Assembly (NCBI RefSeq): GCF_000725485.1
Contig: NZ_JOAG01000073.1
Span: 1 to 21,970, forward strand
DNA length: 21,970 bases
Direction of reading: 5' to 3'
DNA from: Nonomuraea candida
GTDB taxonomy: Bacteria > Actinomycetota > Actinomycetes > Streptosporangiales > Streptosporangiaceae
Part shown: positions 1 through 6,430 of the stretch, piece after piece
Layout: each line of letters opens with the position of its first letter
Position numbering within the stretch: the first letter of the stretch is position 1
Translations under genes and position numbers: made by a program
Notes under the pieces: generated by a model
Databases searched by the model: none
Told to the model about the DNA's origin: nothing
The model's input: only the letters and a program-made list of their open reading frames with translations

Positions 1-96
1 GCCGCGCTCTTCCTGGCCGCCGACGCGACCTTCACCACCAACGTCGAGTTCCCGGTCGACGGCGGCTTCGCCCAGGGCCTCAGCAGCACCCACTGA
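1..96 (+). CDS. SDR-family oxidoreductase, C-terminal end (partial)
   Basis: Frame 1 is open from the left edge to a TGA at 94-96, giving 31 residues. The segment reads AALFLAAD, then FTTNVEFPVDGGFAQ. This is the usual C-terminal signature of classical short-chain dehydrogenases (a helix ending in FLASD, then a hydrophobic strand and a V-DGG motif). The catalytic Tyr-x3-Lys and the Rossmann Gly motif lie outside the window, so substrate and cofactor cannot be judged. Nothing ties it to the cluster that starts at 2443. Confidence 0.8.
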   Translation, partial: AALFLAADATFTTNVEFPVDGGFAQGLSSTH

Positions 97-240
97 GCCG
101 ATCCCCGCCACCGGCCACCGCCGGCCACCACCGCCGGCCGCCACCGCCGGCCGCCACCAGCCACCGCCGCTGGTCGCCACCAGCCACCGCCACCAGCCAC
201 CGCCAACCAGCCACCGCCACCAGCCGCCGTCCCGCCCAGG
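97..240. repeat. Degenerate CCACC/GCCACC low-complexity tract
   Basis: Between the SDR stop and the next ribosome-binding site lies about 140 bases built from imperfect copies of GCCACC, CCGGCCGCCACC and CCACCAGCCACCG, with a period drifting around 12-13 bases. It is nearly free of T on the plus strand. No stem strong enough to call a terminator is obvious, and the frames that run through it encode only Gly/Trp/Arg- or Pro/Ala-type low-complexity sequence. I regard it as slippage-expanded spacer DNA. Confidence 0.6.
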
Positions 241-277
241 GACGGAACCGCGGCCCGGGACCAGAAAGGTCACAGCC

Positions 278-382
278 ATGAGAAACGAGATCGACACCTT
301 CACGATCACCGCCCACCCGGCCGGGCGTCAGCCGGTGGCCGGCGCCGGGCCCGTGCGGGGCGTCACCGAGGCAGGCCGCTGA
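278..382 (+). CDS. Possible 34-residue small ORF coupled to the next gene
   Basis: An ATG at 278 is preceded by AAAGG (about 264-269) at 8 bases. The frame runs 34 codons to a TGA at 380-382 that overlaps the ATG of the next gene (TGATG), a typical translational-coupling arrangement. The peptide begins MRNEIDTFTITAHPAGR and ends GVTEAGR; it has no Cys, no membrane helix and no recognisable domain. It could be a leader ORF, a genuine small protein or the N-terminal stump of a lost gene. The good spacing and overlap support translation, but the function is unknown. Confidence 0.35.
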   Translation: MRNEIDTFTITAHPAGRQPVAGAGPVRGVTEAGR

Positions 383-1044
383 TGTGGGACGACGCCGCCG
401 ACAGCCCCGACCCGTCGGTCGCCGAGCATGTCCGCCGCTACCTGGCCACCGACGGCCGCGACGGCTACCTGGAAGGAGGGGTGACCAACCTCGTCCTCAC
501 CGTCAAGGGCAGGAAGTTGGGCCGGTGGCTGCGCACGGGGCTGTTCTTCGGCGAGGACGACGGCCGCTACGTGCTGGTGGCCTCCGGCTCGGCCATCACC
601 CACACGCATCCCGGGTGTGTCAGCAGGGAGACCCCGGAACAGACGCATGAGCGCCTGCGCCAGGTGATCACGATGGCGGATCTCGCCGTGCACGAGGGGG
701 TGTGGTGCTTCGAGGAGTTCCCCGCCGACCGCCCGCCGGAACTCACCGCCGACACCTTGGCGGTGGTCCGCGACAGCGAGAGCTGGAGCCGGCTGGTCCC
801 GCTGCGCGACGGGGGCGCGGACGTCGAGCGCTTCGGGATCTTCTCGTTCCATTTCCCCGCCGGGCTCGACAACAGCGGCTTCGTCGGCTGGCTGGCCGGT
901 CATCTCAAGGCCGAGCTGGGAACCGGCGTGTTCGTCATCTGCGGCAGCAACCGGGCCCGGGGCGGCATCTACGACTACTGGGGGTGCCCGATCGACCTGG
1001 TCGAGGAGGCCGTCGCGATCGTCCGGTCACTGCGCCTCGCTTGA
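382..1044 (+). CDS. Fusion protein: truncated F420/nitroreductase-type domain plus DUF6196-like domain
   Basis: 220 residues. Residues 18-68 (YLATDGRDGYL, then TNLVLTVKGRKLGRW, then YVLVAS) resemble the first half of the deazaflavin-dependent nitroreductase/quinone-reductase family (DUF385). The sequence breaks off where those enzymes continue with an HPxW-type cofactor-binding segment. From about residue 78 (SRETPEQTHERLRQV) to the end it looks like an unrelated domain of about 140 residues found as a free-standing actinobacterial protein, which I recall as DUF6196. Its best signatures are FSFHFPAGLDNSGFVGWL at 155-171 and GGIYDYWGCP at 194-203. The first half alone should not form a complete F420 pocket, so this may be an in-frame deletion fusion. 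ATG 382 overlaps the stop of the small ORF. Domain assignments are from memory of family motifs. Confidence 0.6.
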   Translation: MWDDAADSPDPSVAEHVRRYLATDGRDGYLEGGVTNLVLTVKGRKLGRWLRTGLFFGEDDGRYVLVASGSAITHTHPGCVSRETPEQTHERLRQVITMADLAVHEGVWCFEEFPADRPPELTADTLAVVRDSESWSRLVPLRDGGADVERFGIFSFHFPAGLDNSGFVGWLAGHLKAELGTGVFVICGSNRARGGIYDYWGCPIDLVEEAVAIVRSLRLA

Positions 1045-1094
1045 CGACAGGGCGGCCCGCCCCGGACGGCGGCATGCGTGCGCCGTCGATGTAG

Positions 1095-1517
1095 CCACCC
1101 CACCGCGGCGAGCACGCGCACACGTACGGCGTGCACCCGGTCACGCCCGAGAAGGGCGTCGTGGACCTCACCCGGCTGCCCGGCCACGCGCTCGGCGCCC
1201 GCGGCGGGCTGGTCTCCACGCCGCGCGACCTCAACCGGTTCTGGCGGGCGCAGCCGGTCAGGCGCGGCTCGTTCGTCGAGGTCGCACAGCCGGGCTGGCC
1301 CGAGGGCGCCCGCTACGGCTACGGCATGCTGGAAATCCCGCTGAGCTGCGGCGGCAAGCTGTGGGGGCACGCCGGCGACGTGCCGGGCGTGTCGACCTTC
1401 AGTGGACGCGACCGCGCCGGCCGCACCGCGACCGTGTACGTGACGGGCTCGGTCGACGAGGGCAAGGCTCGCGAGCTGCTGATCGCCGCCTTCGACGCCG
1501 CCCTCTGCTCCCGCTGA
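1095..1517 (+). pseudogene. 5'-truncated serine hydrolase (class C beta-lactamase / D-Ala-D-Ala carboxypeptidase family) remnant
   Basis: The frame opens after a TAG at 1092-1094 and ends at a TGA at 1515-1517. It reads GEHAHTYGVHPV, then GARGGLVSTPRDLNRFW, then YGYGMLEIPLSCGG, then WGHAGDVPGVSTFSG. These match the C-terminal half of serine beta-lactamase-like enzymes: the A-G-G-ST-DL-RF helix, the YG-G-strand, and the H-x-G-x-x-PG motif that replaces KTG. The N-terminal half with the SxxK nucleophile and YxN motif is absent, and the 700 bases upstream belong to another gene. A GTG at 1131 could still start a 128-residue product, but it could not be catalytic. The stretch corresponding to the helical subdomain also looks shortened (WRAQPVRRGSF). 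I treat it as a relic. Confidence 0.7.
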
Positions 1518-1611
1518 CCGGGTGATCTCGACGGCACAGTGCGGGACGGCCCGCGCGGTCCCGGCGATCCTGACCAAGGGCGATTACAGTGAGCTGAAGG
1601 AGGTGGGCGGT

Positions 1612-2232
1612 TTGGTCCAGGCAGTGGCGTGGGTGAAGGACGGCGGGGCCGAGTACGCGCACGTGCGGTTCGAGGGCACCCGGCTCACCGCGACCGGCCT
1701 GGCCATCGGCGCCGATCCCGAGCCCTACCGGCTCGAATACGACCTGGCCACCGGCGACGACTACGTGACGCGGCGGCTGCGCGTCACCACCGCCGGCGCC
1801 GGCTGGCGGCGCTCGCTCGATCTCGTGCGCCACGATGGCGGCTCCTGGTCCTGCACGGCGCAGGCCGAGGGCGCGCTCGGCGGGCCGCTCCCCGGCCCCG
1901 AGCCGGGCGAGCTGGATGAGCTCGGTGAGCCGGGTGAGCCGGGTGAGTTGCGCGGGTTGAAGGGTGCGCTCGACTGCGACCTCGGCATGTCGCCGCTGAC
2001 CAACACCATGCCGGTGCTGCGGCACCGCCTGCTCGACGGCGGCGGGCCGGTGGAGCTGACGATGGCGTGGGTGTCGGTCCCGCACCTCCGCGTCGACCTC
2101 TCGGTCCAGCGCTACGCCCCGCTGGGCGCGAACGTCCTGCACTTCGAGGCGGACGGGTCGTTCACCGCCGACATCACCTTCGCCTCCGACGCCTTCGTCG
2201 CCGACTACCCTGGCGTGGCCCGCCGCCTCTGA
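1612..2232 (+). CDS. Putative glycolipid-binding family protein (DUF1089-type)
   Basis: 206 residues from a TTG at 1612, chosen because AAGGAGG at 1597-1603 lies 8 bases upstream; a longer frame from 1522 has no comparable site. The order of signatures fits the putative glycolipid-binding family: GGAEYAHVRFEG, GLAIGADPEPYRLEYDL, RRLRVTT, a D-x-D motif within LDCDLGMSPLTNTMPV, then VPHLRVDLSVQRYAPLG, and finally FVADYPGVARRL. These are cytosolic beta-rich proteins whose ligand role is inferred from limited structural work; no enzymatic residues are established. An acidic GELDELGEPGEPGEL insert is encoded by 9-base near-repeats around 1905-1950 and looks like a slippage expansion. It appears monocistronic. 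Confidence 0.75.
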   Translation: MVQAVAWVKDGGAEYAHVRFEGTRLTATGLAIGADPEPYRLEYDLATGDDYVTRRLRVTTAGAGWRRSLDLVRHDGGSWSCTAQAEGALGGPLPGPEPGELDELGEPGEPGELRGLKGALDCDLGMSPLTNTMPVLRHRLLDGGGPVELTMAWVSVPHLRVDLSVQRYAPLGANVLHFEADGSFTADITFASDAFVADYPGVARRL

Positions 2233-2360
2233 GAGCCGCCTGTAAGAGCCGCGTCTGAGAGCCGCCTCTAGGAGCCTGAGAGCCGCCTCTGTGAGCCGCC
2301 TCTAGGAGCCTGAGAGCCGCCTCTGTGAGCCGCCTCCAAGAGGCTGAGAGCCGCCCCTGA
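2225..2360. repeat. 34-bp tandem repeat array, three units plus degenerate lead-in
   Basis: Units at 2259-2292 and 2293-2326 are identical 34-mers and 2327-2360 is a diverged third copy. Each contains two GAGCCGCCTC-type half-units, and 2225-2258 holds looser copies of the same half-unit. The array starts within the last codons of the glycolipid-binding-type gene. The repeats are direct and not self-complementary, so this is not a hairpin terminator, and there are no unique spacers, so it is not CRISPR. Confidence 0.8.
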
Positions 2361-2388
2361 GAGCCGGGCATGACACGCGGCCGTCACG

Positions 2389-2405
2389 GGGCGGAAGCGC
2401 CGCCC
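2389..2405 (+). terminator. Small GC hairpin upstream of the cluster
   Basis: GGGCGG (2389-2394) pairs with CCGCCC (2400-2405) across a 5-base loop, 26 bases before the AGGAGG of the next gene. It could end transcription of the 1612-2232 gene or sit in the leader of the 2443 operon. There is no U-tract. Confidence 0.25.
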
Positions 2406-2442
2406 GCAACATCCTCTAGGTGTCGTCCCCGAGGAGGTTGCG

Positions 2443-4050
2443 ATGCCGAAGCAGTGTGGACATCAGGAAGCATGCGGCTGCCAGAATTCCGTCGATCCGT
2501 CGAGCCAGGCTCAGCCTTTCGCTCCCCATCCCGACAACGGTTCCCCCGGCCCGCCCGCGTGGGCGACGGCCGTCGGGGACAGGCCCATGAGGCGTGGCCG
2601 GCGGCTGCTGGTCAAGGCGGCGGTGCTGGTCGCCATCGTGGGCGTGACCGCCGCCGCCACTCTCGTGATCAGTGGCAGGGACGGGCGGACCACGATGGAG
2701 CTGGCCGGCCAGGCCGCCGAGCAGCCTGCCGGTCAGGTGTCGCCGCCCGCCGCGGGCGCGCAACCGGCCGCGGCGGACGCCGCCCAGGGCGCGCCGGTCG
2801 AGGGCGCGGGCACCCGCGCGGCGGCCGAGGGAGACCTGCGCAAGGGCGCGGTCTTCGTGCAGTCGAATGACGAGGTGGCCAACGAGGTCGTCGCCTTCGC
2901 CCGCCGCGCGGACGGCCGCCTGACCGAGGTCGGACGGTATCCGACCGGCGGCGTGGGATCCGGCAGCTTCGAGGACAGCGCGCAGGGCATCGTGCTCGGC
3001 ACCGCCGAGGGCGAGGCCGCGCCGATCCAGAACGTCGACAAGGCCGAGCTGCTGTTCGTCGTGAACGCGGGAAGCGGCACCATCTCGGTCTTCCGCGTCA
3101 ACCCGGACGGGCTCGAACTGGTCAACCAGACGTCCACGGGCGGCAAGCGCCCGGTGAGCCTGACGGTGAACAACGGCCTGCTGTACGTGCTCAACAGCGG
3201 CGAGAGCGACCGGCGGCTGATCCTGGGCCCGACCACGGCCCTGGAGAACTGCGGCCACGGCGACCTCCCCACGGTGACCGGCTTCCGCGTGACGCCGGAC
3301 GGGGCGCTGCAGCCCATCGCCGACTCCACCCGCACGCTGAGCGGGCGCGGCCGTTCCGGCTGCTCGCAGGTGTCGTTCACGCCCGACGGCCGCACGCTGG
3401 TGGTCACCGAGCGCATCGCCTCGCTGAGCGGGCAGGGCGCCGGCAAGGGCGCCATCGCCACCTTCGAGGTCCGCTACGACGGCTCCCTCGGCCGCAAGCG
3501 GATGCACGAGCCCAGCGGGGCCGGCCCGTTCGGCTTCACCTTCACCCGTGACGGCAAGCTCATCACCAGCGAGCAGAACGGCGGTCTGGGCAACCCGGGC
3601 GGCGGGCACGCGGCCGCGTACGAGATCAACGGCGACCGCACGCTGAAGCAGATCAACGGGTCGGTGGCCAACCGGCAGACCGACAGTTGCTGGGTGGTCG
3701 TCACCGACGACCAGCGGTACGCGTTCGTCTCCAGCCCGTTCGACGACGGCATCATCTCCACGTATCGGCTGGCGGCCGACGGCTCGCTGAGCCTGCTGCA
3801 CCCGGTGTCCTCGGCGCGTGACGGCAAGGACTCCAAGAACGACGACCTTCCCCAGGGCGCCACCGACATCAGCCTGAGCCGGGACACGAAGTTCCTGTAC
3901 CAGCTCAACTCGTTCGAAGGCTCGCTGTACGTCTTCGCGGTCAACGGGCAGAACGGCCTGCTGTCCCTGGTCGAGCGGCTTCCGGTGTTCCAGCTCGAGC
4001 CGTTCGGCAAGGGCGGGGAGGCCGCCCCGTTCGGGCTCGCCGCCTTCTGA
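2443..4050 (+). CDS. Membrane-anchored or exported beta-propeller protein, lactonase-family-like
   Basis: 535 residues. ATG 2443 has GAGGAGG at 2431-2437, 5 bases away; an internal ATG at 2587 (MRRGRRLLVKAAVLV) would give a conventional signal-anchor start. Residues 49-54 are basic and 55-77 form one hydrophobic helix, followed by an Ala/Pro/Gly-rich linker to about 130. The rest consists of propeller blades with the recurring pattern of a strand, then DGxL, then a Y or F-x-F/V strand. Examples are LLFVVNAGSGTISVFRVNPDG, ALQPIADSTRTLSG, RYAFVSSPFDDGIISTYRL and FLYQLNSFEGSLYVFAV. This resembles seven-bladed 6-phosphogluconolactonase-like proteins (PF10282). The N-terminus before the helix holds three Cys and a His (CGHQEACGC, residues 5-13), odd for a cytoplasmic tail and possibly metal-binding. 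The stop is 32 bases before the FabH-like gene, so it may lead that operon. Substrate unknown. Confidence 0.65.
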   Translation: MPKQCGHQEACGCQNSVDPSSQAQPFAPHPDNGSPGPPAWATAVGDRPMRRGRRLLVKAAVLVAIVGVTAAATLVISGRDGRTTMELAGQAAEQPAGQVSPPAAGAQPAAADAAQGAPVEGAGTRAAAEGDLRKGAVFVQSNDEVANEVVAFARRADGRLTEVGRYPTGGVGSGSFEDSAQGIVLGTAEGEAAPIQNVDKAELLFVVNAGSGTISVFRVNPDGLELVNQTSTGGKRPVSLTVNNGLLYVLNSGESDRRLILGPTTALENCGHGDLPTVTGFRVTPDGALQPIADSTRTLSGRGRSGCSQVSFTPDGRTLVVTERIASLSGQGAGKGAIATFEVRYDGSLGRKRMHEPSGAGPFGFTFTRDGKLITSEQNGGLGNPGGGHAAAYEINGDRTLKQINGSVANRQTDSCWVVVTDDQRYAFVSSPFDDGIISTYRLAADGSLSLLHPVSSARDGKDSKNDDLPQGATDISLSRDTKFLYQLNSFEGSLYVFAVNGQNGLLSLVERLPVFQLEPFGKGGEAAPFGLAAF

Positions 4051-4082
4051 CAAGCCCCCACCAACAAGCGATGGAGCCATCG

Positions 4083-5087
4083 ATGGGATACGGAATCATC
4101 GGTACCGGTTCGTACCTGCCCCCGACGATCGTCACCAACGACGTGCTGGCCGAGCGCACCGGCGTGACCCCCGGCTGGATCGAGGAGCGCACGGGCGTGC
4201 GTGAGCGGCGCTACTGCACGTCCGAGCAGGCCACCAGTGACCTGGCGGGGGAGGCGGCGCGGCGGGCGCTGGAGGCGGCGGGGCTGCCCGCGGAACTGCT
4301 CGACTTCGTCGTGCTGGGAACGTCCACGCCGGACTTCCCGCAGCCCGCGACCGCGACGGTGGTGCAGGCCGCCATCGGCGCCGACCGGGCGGCGGCCTTC
4401 GACGTGAACTCCGTGTGCACCAGCTTCGTCTACGCGCTGGACACCGCGCGGGGCCTGCTCAGCGCGGACCCGCAGGCGCGCTACGCGCTGGTGATCGGGG
4501 CGGACGTCTACTCGCGGCAGCTCAACTTCGACGACCACCGCTCGGCGGTGCTCTTCGGGGACGGCGCGGGCGCGGTGGTGCTCGGCCCGGTGGAGGACGG
4601 CTACGGCATGCTGACCTCCCGCCTGCTGTCGGACGGCCGGCTGCGCGAGCTGGTGAAGGTGCCCGGCGGCGGGAGCCGCAGTCCGCTCACGCCGGCCTCG
4701 ATGATGGCGGGCGAGCACTTCTTCACGATGCGGGGCAGGGCGGTGCGCGACTACGTCGTGACCGTGGTGCCCGAGCTGCTCTGCTCGCTGCTGAAGGAGC
4801 ACGACCTGACGATCGAGGACATCGATCTGGTGGTGCCGCACCAGGCGAACGCCGTCCTGCTGCGGCGCTGTTTCGCCGAGGCCGGCGTCTCCCTGGACAA
4901 GCTGCACCTGACCTGCCCGCTCTACGGCAACACGGCCGCCGCCTCCATCCCGGTCACGCTCGACGACGTCGTGAGCGACCGGGGCATCGAGCGCGGCTCG
5001 CTGGTGGTGATGCTCGGCATCGGCGGCGGCATGAGCGCCGGCGCCTCGCTGCACCGCTGGCCGGGCGCCTCCGGAGGTTTCCAGTGA
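4083..5087 (+). CDS. Beta-ketoacyl-ACP synthase III (FabH-like)
   Basis: 334 residues from ATG 4083, preferred over ATG 4071 because GGAG at 4073-4076 sits 6 bases before it. The thiolase-fold triad is complete: Cys112 in NSVCTSF, His253 in VPHQAN and Asn283 in YGNTAAASIP. These lie within about ten positions of the E. coli FabH residues. GDGAGAVVL at 159-167 is also typical. The family condenses an acyl-CoA with malonyl-ACP, or in cluster-specific members transfers acyl groups to other nucleophiles. The intact triad favours a condensing role. No acyl carrier protein is encoded nearby, so it would borrow the primary-metabolism ACP or use CoA substrates. Its stop overlaps the GTG of the aminotransferase (GTGA), indicating translational coupling. 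Being inside a specialised operon, it is unlikely to be the housekeeping copy. Confidence 0.92.
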   Translation: MGYGIIGTGSYLPPTIVTNDVLAERTGVTPGWIEERTGVRERRYCTSEQATSDLAGEAARRALEAAGLPAELLDFVVLGTSTPDFPQPATATVVQAAIGADRAAAFDVNSVCTSFVYALDTARGLLSADPQARYALVIGADVYSRQLNFDDHRSAVLFGDGAGAVVLGPVEDGYGMLTSRLLSDGRLRELVKVPGGGSRSPLTPASMMAGEHFFTMRGRAVRDYVVTVVPELLCSLLKEHDLTIEDIDLVVPHQANAVLLRRCFAEAGVSLDKLHLTCPLYGNTAAASIPVTLDDVVSDRGIERGSLVVMLGIGGGMSAGASLHRWPGASGGFQ

Positions 5088-6430
5088 GGACGCATCTGCT
5101 CTATCCGCAACTGCGGGAGAGCTATCCGGTCGCGGTGCGGGCGAAGGGCAGCCACGTCTACGACGCCGACGGCAAGGCGTACCTGGACGGGTGCTCGGGG
5201 GCGATCGTGGTGAACCTCGGGCACGGCGTGCCCGAGATCGCCGAGGCCGTCCGCGCGCAGCTCGACGAGCTCACCTTCGTCACCCGCCTGCAGTTCACCA
5301 GCCCGCCGGCCGAGCGGCTGGCCGCCGAGCTCACCGGCTCGGCGCCGGGCGACCTCGACCACGTCTTCTTCACCAACAGCGGCTCCGAGGCGATGGAGGC
5401 GGCGGTCCGGCTGGCGCTGCAGTACTGGCAGGAGCGCGGGCAGCAGGACCGGACCGTCTTCGTCTCCCGCGAGAGCAGCTACCACGGCGCCACCCTCGGC
5501 GCGATGGGCCTGACCGGGCATCCGGCGCGGCGGCGGGCGGTGCGGGCGCTGCTGCCCGACTGGCCGAAGTCCGCGCCGGCCAACTGCTACTCCTGCCCGT
5601 TCGGGCTGACCCGCGCGACCTGCCGGCTCGACTGCGCCCGGTCGGTCGAGGAGGTGATCATGGCCGCCGGTCCCGGCCGGGTCGCGGCGGTGGTGATCGA
5701 GCCGGTGGTCGGGGCGTCCGGCGGCGCCGTCCCGGCTCCCGACGGTTACCTGCGGGAGGTCGCGGATATCTGCGCGCGGCACGGCGTGCTGCTCATCGCG
5801 GACGAGGTGATCACCGGTCTGGGCCGGACGGGCCGGTGGTTCGGCTGCGACGCCGAGGACGTGGTGCCCGACCTGCTGGTGCTCGGCAAGGGGCTGAGCG
5901 CGGGGTACGCCCCGCTGGGCGCGGTGCTGCTGGGCGACCGCGTCTACGACGCCATCCTGTCCGGCAGCGGCCAGTTCCCGCTGGGGCACACCTACGCGGC
6001 CAACCCGCTGTCGACCGCCGTGGGGCTCGCGGTCCTGCGTTACGTCCGCGAGCACGACCTGCCGGCCCGGGCCCGCGAGCTCGGCCCGGTGCTGGCGGCC
6101 GGCCTGCGCGACGTGCTGGCCGCCCGCGGCATCGCGGCGGACGTGCGGGGCCGCGGGCTGCTGCTCGCGGTGGACTTCACCCCGCCGGGACCGCCCCACC
6201 CGGCCATGCTGCCGGGCATCACCGCCGCCGAGATGGTGCGTGCCGCCCGCGACGTCGGGCTGATGCTCTACCCCGCGGGCACGACCCCCGTGCCGGGGGC
6301 GGTCATGGTGGCGCCGCCCCTGACGATCACCCGCGCCGAGCTGGACGAGCTCATCGAGCTCTTCGCCGCCGCGCTCGACCTGCTGTGCCCGCGCCTGCCC
6401 AACCCCTGCCTCGAAAGGAGCCGGTCGTGA
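5084..6430 (+). CDS. Class III PLP-dependent aminotransferase
   Basis: 448 residues from GTG 5084, with GGAGG at 5073-5077 six bases upstream. Fold-type I class III motifs are present: TNSGSEAMEAAVRLA (PLP phosphate loop), SYHGATLGAMGLTG, LLIADEVITGLGRTGRW with Asp240 for the pyridine nitrogen, and LGKGLSAGYAPLGA with Schiff-base Lys269. A C-x2-C-x8-C-x3-C insert at residues 168-184 (NCYSCPFGL to CRLDCA) is a sub-family marker and could hold a metal. Members act on omega-amino acids, beta-amino acids or polyamines, so the substrate is open. Next to FabH, amination of a keto-acyl product or of an aldehyde is plausible. Its stop overlaps the GTG of the next gene (GTGA, 6427-6430). Confidence 0.9.
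   Translation: MRTHLLYPQLRESYPVAVRAKGSHVYDADGKAYLDGCSGAIVVNLGHGVPEIAEAVRAQLDELTFVTRLQFTSPPAERLAAELTGSAPGDLDHVFFTNSGSEAMEAAVRLALQYWQERGQQDRTVFVSRESSYHGATLGAMGLTGHPARRRAVRALLPDWPKSAPANCYSCPFGLTRATCRLDCARSVEEVIMAAGPGRVAAVVIEPVVGASGGAVPAPDGYLREVADICARHGVLLIADEVITGLGRTGRWFGCDAEDVVPDLLVLGKGLSAGYAPLGAVLLGDRVYDAILSGSGQFPLGHTYAANPLSTAVGLAVLRYVREHDLPARARELGPVLAAGLRDVLAARGIAADVRGRGLLLAVDFTPPGPPHPAMLPGITAAEMVRAARDVGLMLYPAGTTPVPGAVMVAPPLTITRAELDELIELFAAALDLLCPRLPNPCLERSRS

Noticed and set aside
2259..2360. CRISPR-like look of the 34-bp repeats
   Set aside because: The units are contiguous with no unique spacers, no dyad symmetry and no cas genes.
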